9,036 nt of DNA, from positions 1 through 9,036 of the forward strand of contig MNJC01000073.1 of NCBI GenBank assembly GCA_001920085.1, written 5' to 3'. The notes under the pieces were generated by a model. It worked only from the letters and a program-made list of their open reading frames with translations. It was not told the DNA's origin and searched no databases. The first letter of the stretch is position 1. Every line of letters begins with the position of its first letter. This DNA is from Actinobacteria bacterium 13_1_20CM_4_69_9. Its GTDB lineage: Bacteria > Actinomycetota > Thermoleophilia > Gaiellales > Gaiellaceae. The position numbers were made by a program, and so were the translations under genes. This document shows positions 1 to 5,572 of the stretch, piece after piece.

Positions 1-398
1 AGGTGCCCCGACAACATGTCGACGATCTCCTCTCGTGCGGGCGTACCGTCCTGCTCGAGCAAGCTCGCCGCGGCCATCAGGATGCCCGAGGTGCAGAAGC
101 CGCATTGAAGGGCGTGATGCTCGCGAAAGGCTTCCTGGAGCGGATGCAGCTCGCCGTTCGTGGCGAGCCCCTCCACGGTCTCGATCGTGCACCCGTCGGC
201 CTGCACCGCAAGTAGGAGGCAGGAGCGAACGGCATCGCCGTCGAGGCGAATCGTGCAGGCTCCGCAGACGCCGTGCTCGCAGCCGACGTGCGTGCCGGTC
301 AGACCCAGCGTGTGCCGCAGGAAGTCGGACAGGAGGAGGCGGGGCTCGACGTCCTCGCTGTACGTGCGCCCGTTGATCGTGACGCCGACCGCCGTCAC
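1..398 (-). CDS. Molybdenum hydroxylase small subunit, 2Fe-2S protein (CoxS/XdhC-like), 3' end cut by window
   Basis: This is the iron-sulfur subunit of a xanthine dehydrogenase/CO dehydrogenase-family molybdenum hydroxylase. It passes electrons from the Mo site in the large subunit to FAD in the medium subunit. About 132 codons are visible. The plant-type ferredoxin domain comes first, with cluster cysteines C40, C45, C48 and C60 (CEHGVCGAC, then C60). The second 2Fe-2S domain follows, with its first pair at C99 and C102 (QCGFCTSG). The family's second pair (a CRC motif) is expected just beyond LSGHL, where the window ends, so roughly 25-35 C-terminal residues are missing. The start is GTG at 398, whose last two bases overlap the TGA of the medium subunit (GTGA), implying translational coupling. 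No signal peptide is seen, as expected for a cytoplasmic enzyme. Family identity is certain; the substrate of the complex is unknown. Confidence 0.93.
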   Translation of the reverse strand, partial: MTAVGVTINGRTYSEDVEPRLLLSDFLRHTLGLTGTHVGCEHGVCGACTIRLDGDAVRSCLLLAVQADGCTIETVEGLATNGELHPLQEAFREHHALQCGFCTSGILMAAASLLEQDGTPAREEIVDMLSGH

Positions 399-1252
399 AC
401 CGACTTCCCTGTCGCTCGCGCCCAGGCGGTTCCCACCGCGCGCTCGACGAGTGTCCCGAGCAGCGCGCGCCGGTAGGCCGGTGAGCCGTGCAGGTTCGGC
501 GGGGGATCGACTGCGGCGGCTGCGCTCGCGCCGACCGAGCGCACGCGGTCGTCGTCGAGCGTGCTCCCGAGCAGCGGCTCGGCGTCGACGAGCTCAGGGC
601 GTTCGCCGACCGAGCCGACCGCGAGCCGCGCCTCCGCGACGGCGCCGTCCTCGACACGCAGGACGCAGGCGGACGAGGCGAGCGCGAAGTCGCCGTGCCG
701 CGGTGCGAACTCCACGATCGCCGAGCCCTCGCCGGGATATGTCCGCGGCCACGCGGTCGCGACGACGAGCTCGTCCTCGGCGAGGACCGTCGTGAAGTGG
801 CCGACGAAGAACTCGGCGGCGGAGATCGTGCGCAGCGTGGTGATCACGGAGCCGCCCAGCGCGACGAGGGCGAGCGGCAGCTCAGCCGCTGCATCGGCGT
901 GGGCGATCGAGCCGCCGATCGTGCCGCGGTTGCGCGTGACGAAGTGTCCGACCAGCGGCAGGCTCTCCGCGAGCAACGGGCATCGCTCGCGCACGAGTCG
1001 CGTGCGCTCTGCAGTGGACTGGCGCACTAACGCGCCGATCCGGATGTCGCCGTTCTTCTCGTCGATGCGGTCCAGCCCAGGAACGCGATTCAGGTCGACG
1101 AGCATCGTCGGTCGCGCAAGCCGCATGTTCAGAGCGGGGACGAGGCTCTGCCCCCCGGCCAGCAGCTTCGCCTCCCCGCCGTGCGCGCGCATCGTCTCCA
1201 CTGCGTGCTCGACCGACTCTGCGCGCACGTACGTGAACGGCACGGGCTTCAC
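395..1252 (-). CDS. Molybdenum hydroxylase medium subunit, FAD-binding (CoxM/XdhB-like)
   Basis: This 285-aa protein is the FAD subunit of the hydroxylase, taking electrons from the 2Fe-2S subunit and delivering them to an external acceptor. Both FAD-binding motifs of the CoxM family are present: AGGQSL at residues 32-37 and TIGGS at 111-115, followed by a conserved IAHADAAAELP stretch. The C-terminal CO_deh_flav_C-type region runs from about residue 170 to the end. The start is GTG at 1252, overlapping the large-subunit TGA by four bases (GTGA); the longer upstream reading in this frame lies inside the large-subunit gene and is arginine-rich non-protein. Length matches the family (about 280-295 aa). 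The loop between ALGGSV and RTISAAEFF is about four residues shorter than I expect for CoxM proteins. This may be natural variation or a small in-frame loss. Confidence 0.93.
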   Translation of the reverse strand: MKPVPFTYVRAESVEHAVETMRAHGGEAKLLAGGQSLVPALNMRLARPTMLVDLNRVPGLDRIDEKNGDIRIGALVRQSTAERTRLVRERCPLLAESLPLVGHFVTRNRGTIGGSIAHADAAAELPLALVALGGSVITTLRTISAAEFFVGHFTTVLAEDELVVATAWPRTYPGEGSAIVEFAPRHGDFALASSACVLRVEDGAVAEARLAVGSVGERPELVDAEPLLGSTLDDDRVRSVGASAAAAVDPPPNLHGSPAYRRALLGTLVERAVGTAWARATGKSV

Positions 1253-2922
1253 GCGAGCAGCTCCCAGACGCGGGCCGGGGTGAGCGGCAGCTCGAGCGCG
1301 TCGACGCCGAGCGCGTCGGCGACTGCGTTTGCGATCGCTACGGGCGCGCTCATCGTCGTGCCCTCGCCGAGCCCTTTCGCCCCGAGCGCCGTGAATGGAG
1401 ATTGCGTTTCGAGGTGCTCCATACGCAGCGACGGCACGTCCGCAGCGGTCGGACACAGGTAGTCCATGAACGTGCCCGTGAGGAGATTGCCATCCTCGTC
1501 GTAGACGATCCGCTCGAACAGCGCCGCGCCGACGCCGTGGGCGAAGCCGCCGCGGACCTGTCCCTCGGCAATAAGTGGATTCAGCAGCCGTCCGGCGTCG
1601 TGGACGCTGACGTAGTCCCGGACTTGCACGGCACCCGTCGTGCGCTCGACCTCGACGACGGCGACGTCCACGAGGAATCCGTGCGCAGCCGAAGAGACAA
1701 CCCGGTCGTCCTCGTCCGGCGGCGCGAGGTTCGGGGCCGCGTAGTACGCCGTCTCGTGCAACCCCGGCTCCACGCCGTCCGGCAGTGCGTCGGGATGCCA
1801 GTGGGCGATCCCGGCCAGCCGTCGCACCGAGACCGCCTCCGCGGCGTGCCATGCCTTGGCGTCGCGCAGTTCGACCTCGTGCGGCTCGCAGCCGAGCTGT
1901 GCAGCCGCCAGTGCCTCCAGTTTTCGCGCGACCTTCTCTGCCGCGCGTAGCACGGCACCCGCGCCGACGCCGGAGAAGCGGGACGAATAGTTGCCGGACG
2001 CGACCGTCCAGGCATCGGTCGCGGTGTCCAGCTCCGAGACGACGTCGATGTCGGCCGGCTCGAGACCGAGCGTGTCCGCGACGACCTGGGCGGCGACGGT
2101 CTTGTGACCCTGCCCTTGCGGTGTCGTGGAAATCCGCACGGTCACCCCGCCGAGCGGATTGACCACCACCGTCGCGCCCTCCGCGTTCCCGGACTTCGGG
2201 AGCGTCTGCGCGCGCTCGGCCGCAGTCTGCGCGAGCGTGATGTAGCCCATGTTCGAGATCGAAGGCTCGACGACGCAGGCGATCCCGATCCCGACCAGCC
2301 GTCCCGCCGCACGGGCGGCCGCCTGCTCGTCGCGCCGCTCCTCGTAGCGTGCGACTTCGAGTGCGCGTTCCAGGCAGGCGCCGTAGTCACCGGAGTCGTA
2401 GAGCCCGCCGGAGGCGGTCCGGTAGGGAAACGCGTCGCGCCCGATCAGGTTGCGTCGCGCGACCTCGGCCGGATCGAGGTCGAGCCGCTTCGCGGCGATC
2501 GCCATCGTTCGCTCGAGCGCGAAGTAGACCTGCGGGCCGCCGAAACCGCGGTTGAGGCCGGTCGGGCACCGGTTGGTCAGCACGACGCGATTCCTGGCAG
2601 CCACGTTCGGCACGTCGTACGCCCCGGCGAGCGAGCCGTGCATGCGATAGAGCGTCGCCGGTTCCGGCGCCCGCACATACGCGCCGACGTCTTCGATCGC
2701 GTCGTACCGGAGAGCGATCAGCTTGCCGTCCGAGTCGAACCCTGCCTCGAGCTCCGTGACACGCGCCGTCGAGGCCGAGCTCGCCGCGAGATGTTCGAGC
2801 CGGTCCTCCGTCCAGCGCACCGGTACGCCGAACCGCCGCGCGGCGAGGCCGATCAGGACGACGTAGGCGTACACCGCCGACTTGATTCCGAACGACCCGC
2901 CCGAGTCGCGCGGCGAGATCAG
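1249..2922 (-). CDS. Molybdenum hydroxylase large subunit, C-terminal part of a broken gene (CoxL/XdhA-like, Mo-binding)
   Basis: This 557-codon stretch encodes the molybdopterin-cytosine-dinucleotide-binding part of the large catalytic subunit. It opens at ISPRDSGGSFGIK, the family's second-domain glycine motif. It continues through the WTEDRLEHL segment, an NRGFGGPQ active-site loop (about 2530-2552), a GQGHKT pterin-binding motif, and GAKGLGEG near 1360-1377, whose Glu (codon 1363-1365) is the expected catalytic base. The loop is of the xanthine-dehydrogenase type and lacks the AYxCSFR signature of form I CO dehydrogenase, so this is not an obvious CO oxidiser. The frame is open up to a GTG at 2958, but residues before about 2922 do not resemble the family. 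There the sequence joins, out of frame, the N-terminal part at 2924-3445. As written the gene cannot make a full-length subunit. It ends in TGA, overlapping the medium-subunit GTG. Confidence 0.9.
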   Translation of the reverse strand: MISPRDSGGSFGIKSAVYAYVVLIGLAARRFGVPVRWTEDRLEHLAASSASTARVTELEAGFDSDGKLIALRYDAIEDVGAYVRAPEPATLYRMHGSLAGAYDVPNVAARNRVVLTNRCPTGLNRGFGGPQVYFALERTMAIAAKRLDLDPAEVARRNLIGRDAFPYRTASGGLYDSGDYGACLERALEVARYEERRDEQAAARAAGRLVGIGIACVVEPSISNMGYITLAQTAAERAQTLPKSGNAEGATVVVNPLGGVTVRISTTPQGQGHKTVAAQVVADTLGLEPADIDVVSELDTATDAWTVASGNYSSRFSGVGAGAVLRAAEKVARKLEALAAAQLGCEPHEVELRDAKAWHAAEAVSVRRLAGIAHWHPDALPDGVEPGLHETAYYAAPNLAPPDEDDRVVSSAAHGFLVDVAVVEVERTTGAVQVRDYVSVHDAGRLLNPLIAEGQVRGGFAHGVGAALFERIVYDEDGNLLTGTFMDYLCPTAADVPSLRMEHLETQSPFTALGAKGLGEGTTMSAPVAIANAVADALGVDALELPLTPARVWELLA

Positions 2923-2923
2923 C

Positions 2924-3445
2924 GAAACGGAAGCGTTCCCGCACGACGACGTCCGCACGGCTCAGCGCCGAATCGACGTCGCCGTATGCGAACGAGCGGT
3001 CGTGCACGCATGCCGCGCTCTCGACGTCCAGCACCGGCTCCTGCGGCTCGTAGTCCACCTGGATCAGCTCGGCTGCGTCCTCGGCCACGTAGCGATCCTT
3101 CGCCACCACGACGGCGAGCGGCTCCCCCGCGTAGCGCGTGACCTCGTGCGCCGCAGCCAGGTACTCGACACCGGTGTCGATGCCCGCGGGGAAAGGCCGC
3201 GACATCGCCGCCACGTCGGCGCCCGTCAGCACGCCGACGACTCCGGGCAGCGCGAGCGCCGCCGAGACGTCGAGCCTCCCGATGCGGGCGTGTGGCACGA
3301 GCGAGCGGAGGATCGCGGCGTGTCTGGCATTCGGAACGGGATCGAGGGCGTCGACGAAGCGGCCCTCGCCGCGTAGCAGCGCCTCGTCCTCCAGACGCGG
3401 GAGTGCGCGTCCGACCCACGGCTTTGCGGCCGTCGTGACGGTCAC
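2924..3445 (-). CDS. Molybdenum hydroxylase large subunit, N-terminal part of a broken gene
   Basis: These 174 codons encode the N-terminal a/b-hammerhead domain of the same large subunit. The sequence begins VTVTTAAKPWVGRALPRLED (residues 1-20), then has the family-typical LLRGEGRFVDAL, AILRSLVPHARIGRLD, a YAGEPLAVVVA segment and DYEPQEPVLD. It ends at VVVRERFRF (2924). Family members normally continue for about 55-60 more residues, including a segment ahead of the DSGGSFG motif, but here that motif follows almost immediately in another frame. Ribosomes starting here would read on in the wrong frame to a stop at 2387, giving about 352 residues with a nonsense tail. The start is GTG at 3445, overlapping the TGA of the upstream 87-aa gene (GTGA). 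The complete gene would be 1249-3445. Disruption could be a real deletion or an assembly error. Confidence 0.88.
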
Positions 3446-3705
3446 GCCTGCCTCACGCGCGTCGCGGCCCGCCGCACGAGCTCCGGGTCGGGCCCGTCGG
3501 CGTCGTCGAGCGACCGGAACGCTTCGAGCACCGCGCGTGGGTCGCACGCGTGGCGCTTCGCCGCCATCGTCAGCGGCTCGTGAAAGGCGCCGCCGCAGTG
3601 TGCGCACGCCCAGCTGAGCTCCGACATGAGCCGTGCTGCCTCCCCGCCGGGATAACGGCGGAGCAACTCGACGATCGTCGTCGACCCACGGATCTGGGCG
3701 TCCAC
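3442..3705 (-). CDS. Small DUF1858-like CxxC protein
   Basis: This is an 87-aa cytoplasmic protein resembling the DUF1858 / hybrid-cluster-protein-associated redox disulfide domain (TIGR03980-like). Visible matches are the opening TTIVELLRRYP (residues 9-19), a central CAHC motif with Cys34 and Cys37, then LTMAAKRHACDPRAVLEAF. The AAKRHACDP segment matches the family's usual AA-x-x-HG-x-D region, with Ala in place of Gly. The paired cysteines could form a redox disulfide or bind metal; the family's function is not established. The start is GTG at 3705, seven bases after the stop of the LarA-like gene, with no clear Shine-Dalgarno, suggesting coupled translation. Its TGA overlaps the GTG of the hydroxylase large subunit. 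Its place between the LarA-like protein and the hydroxylase suggests a role in maturation, electron transfer or redox control of one of them, which is inference. Confidence 0.72.
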   Translation of the reverse strand: MDAQIRGSTTIVELLRRYPGGEAARLMSELSWACAHCGGAFHEPLTMAAKRHACDPRAVLEAFRSLDDADGPDPELVRRAATRVRQA

Positions 3706-3712
3706 GACCGCG

Positions 3713-4991
3713 CTACGCGTGCGCCTCCTGCGGGAACCGGAGCGGCTCGGCCTCGAGGCGCACCATGTTCTTTGGCAGCTGGTACCGCGCGAACGGCAGG
3801 ACGATCACCTTCGCGTCCGGCCCGTGCGTCTTCATCGCCTCGTCGAACGTCTCGTCCAGTGAAGTCGTCGCGTCGATGCCGATGTCGGCGGCCATCTCCA
3901 GGTTCTCCTCGAGCGTGACGAGCTTCAGATGCTTACGCGTCATCACTTCGTAGATCGGGACCCAGATGCAGCCGGCCCACATCTGGATCGCGCGGGCGTG
4001 GATGTCACGCAGGATCCGCTGGTAGTTCTCTTGGGTCGGTGGCATGTACGGCTTCATCAGATCCATCAGCGCGAGGCCCGGAAAGTCGCCGACCTCGGTA
4101 TGGACGCCGGGGGACGGGCTGCAGTAGATGAGCGTGCCGCCGTCCTTCAGGACGAAGTCCGCAGACATACAGCCCCAACCGGTGTGGAAGAAGAGGTGGT
4201 CGGTCGGCGCGAACACACCGCAGATCGCGATGTCGGCCTGGCCGTGCTCCTGCACCGGATTCTCGTATGCGTAGATCTCGTTGAAGCGTTCGATCGCGAG
4301 GCGGTGCGAGCTGGGATGGGGGCCGAAGTTGAGCTCGATCACGCGGCCTCGTGTGTCGAGCAGGACGTTCATGGTCGCGTCGAGCCCGACCATCGTCGCG
4401 ACCTCGTCGATGTCGGAGCGCATCGGCCCGGCCAGTGCGCCGTAGTGCGTCTGTGGAGAGGGCACGAAATTGCAGTGGTTCGACTCGATCGTCTCGTCGG
4501 CGGAGACGCCGGGCATGATCAGCTTGCCGCCGCCGCCGTAGCCCCAGTGGTTCGCCTGTGCCTGGCCGATGGCGATCTTGACGTCGCGTCGCGCGACCTC
4601 GTTGTGGATCCAGACGGGCGTTCCCCGCGAGGTGACCCCGACGTATGAGTACGCGTCCGCGTTGCGGGGCTCGTTCTGGAAGAGCGGGATGCCGAGCTTC
4701 TCCATCCGATCGAGGTTCTCGCGCCCGACCTTCTGCTCGATGTCCGACTCCGATAGGGGGAAGACCTTGCCGTTGGCGGTGATCACGCATGCGTCGATAC
4801 CCGCGGCCTCGATCGCATCGAGAACCGGGGGCAGGAGCTTCGAGGCGGGAGTGGGGCGGAACTGGTTGTCGATGATCACCGCGACGCTGCCGGCGCCGCG
4901 CAAGAGCTCGGCGAAACTCGTCGTCCGACGCGCCGATCGTCAGCGGATCGAGCGACTCGAACGGGATCCGCGCACGGTACGAATCGGCCAT
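3713..4991 (-). CDS. LarA-like (DUF2088) protein, divergent nickel-pincer racemase homologue, frameshifted near the 5' end
   Basis: This is a homologue of lactate racemase LarA, whose family uses a covalently bound nickel-pincer nucleotide (NPN) to racemise or epimerise 2-hydroxyacids. After removing one surplus base the protein is 425 aa, normal for the family. It has FRPTP (Arg45, equivalent to LarA Arg75), GGGGK with Lys156 (equivalent to Lys184, the NPN attachment residue) and SNH with His172, exactly 16 residues later as Lys184-His200 in LarA. The GTHRP motif is replaced by GKVFP, so LarA His108 is missing (Val76); His148 lies two positions from the LarA His174 site. Two overlapping frames encode it. 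ATG 4991, preceded by AAGGGGAGG (4996-5004), opens the first frame. The second begins after an in-frame TGA at 4940-4942 and is open to 3713, with a TTG at 4903 that lacks an RBS. No larB, larC or larE is visible. Family is well supported; the substrate is unknown. Confidence 0.85.
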
Positions 4992-5044
4992 CAGACCTCC
5001 CCTTCGGTCGGCAATGGGTTTACCGTAACGCCGGGAGTCGACCG
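4992..5044. promoter_or_regulatory. Divergent intergenic region with candidate operator dyad
   Basis: This 53-bp gap separates the minus-strand LarA/hydroxylase operon from the plus-strand VOC/transporter genes and must hold the start signals for both. It contains the minus-strand RBS (4996-5004) and a plus-strand GGGAG (5033-5037) seven bases before the VOC GTG. A perfect short palindrome TTACCGTAA lies at 5020-5028. Outside it is an inverted pair CGGTCG (5005-5010) and CGACCG (5039-5044) with almost the same centre. Weak TAnnnT-type -10 matches occur in the AT-rich middle on the minus strand, but no convincing -35 is seen. An operator for a shared regulator is possible; no regulator gene lies in the window. 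Confidence 0.4.
4996..5004 (-). promoter_or_regulatory. Ribosome binding site that fixes the LarA-like start
   Basis: On the minus strand AAGGGGAGG lies four bases before ATG 4991. It is one of the best Shine-Dalgarno matches in the window. It argues that translation starts at 4991 and not at the TTG at 4903, which has no comparable upstream site. This is the main evidence that the gene is frameshifted rather than simply shorter. Confidence 0.75.
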
Positions 5045-5527
5045 GTGCGAGCGAAACGTCTCAACCACGTCAGCATCCATGCCAACGACATGGAGGAGTC
5101 GCTGGGCTTCTACATGGACGTCTTCGGCATGGAGAGGCTGCCGAGCCCGAACTTCTCCCAGCACGTGGAATGGCTCCGCCTTGGCGAACAGCAGCTTCAC
5201 CTCTTCCTCCGAGCTGAGCCCGCGCCCGAGCTCCACCACATCGCCCTCGACGTGGACGACTTCGAGGCCGCGTACCTCAAGGCGAAGGAGCTCGGCCTGC
5301 TCGAGCGGAACGCTTTCGGAGCCGCCGTCCGCGAGCTGCCGGACGGGGCCGTGCAGATGTACATCCGCGATCCGGCCGGCAACCTCGTCGAGATCGACTG
5401 GCCCGACGCCACCACGCTCGATCGCTCGGTGATCGGGGAGATCCCCCGCATGGCGGACGAGCGTCCCCAGACGGGCGAAGCAGCCCGCGCGACGCTCTAC
5501 CATGCGGCCGCCGACTCCGCCCGCTAG
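5045..5527 (+). CDS. VOC superfamily protein (glyoxalase/bleomycin-resistance/extradiol dioxygenase fold)
   Basis: This 160-aa cytoplasmic protein has one VOC module of two beta-alpha-beta-beta-beta repeats (residues 5-118) plus a charged C-terminal tail of about 40 residues. The start LNHVSIHANDMEESLGFYMD and the end MYIRDPAGNLVEID are typical of the fold. Candidate metal ligands are His8, His52 (LHLF), His65 (HHIALDV) and Glu116, matching the usual positions in metal-dependent members such as glyoxalase I. Related proteins include glyoxalases, methylmalonyl-CoA epimerase, extradiol dioxygenases and thiol transferases; nothing visible separates these. The start is GTG 5045, with GGGAG at 5033-5037 as RBS. 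It is transcribed divergently from the LarA-like gene and lies 45 bp before livH, so it may be the first gene of the transporter operon. Its tail does not match anything I recognise. Confidence 0.88.
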   Translation: MRAKRLNHVSIHANDMEESLGFYMDVFGMERLPSPNFSQHVEWLRLGEQQLHLFLRAEPAPELHHIALDVDDFEAAYLKAKELGLLERNAFGAAVRELPDGAVQMYIRDPAGNLVEIDWPDATTLDRSVIGEIPRMADERPQTGEAARATLYHAAADSAR

Positions 5528-5560
5528 GCGCATACCTACGAAACCCGGTCGATGACGTTT

Positions 5561-5566
5561 TAGACT
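5561..5566 (+). promoter_or_regulatory. Possible -10 element for leaderless livH transcript
   Basis: TAGACT fits the actinobacterial TAnnnT -10 consensus and ends seven bases before the TTG assigned as the livH start. There is no Shine-Dalgarno between them, as expected for a leaderless mRNA. No good -35 hexamer is visible 16-18 bases upstream. The same TAG is an in-frame stop, so livH cannot start further upstream. The call is weak. Confidence 0.25.
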
Positions 5567-5572
5567 CGACCC

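Noticed and set aside
2104..3141. 345-codon plus-strand open frame over the hydroxylase gene
   Set aside because: Shadow of the large subunit; Arg-rich composition and no motifs.
1..3445. Annotation as aerobic CO dehydrogenase CoxSML
   Set aside because: The AYxCSFR active-site loop is absent; only the wider molybdenum hydroxylase family is supported.
4005..4900. Continuation of the ATG 4991 frame through the LarA-like gene
   Set aside because: After about residue 25 it becomes Arg/Pro-rich nonsense; only its first part is real coding, joined to the other frame.
3713..4991. Calling the DUF2088 protein lactate racemase (larA)
   Set aside because: The GTHRP histidine is missing and no larB, larC or larE is seen, so the specific enzyme name is not justified.
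5528..5572. Rho-independent terminator between the VOC gene and livH
   Set aside because: No GC-rich stem followed by a T-run is present; the only T-run is a four-base one inside the possible -10 region.
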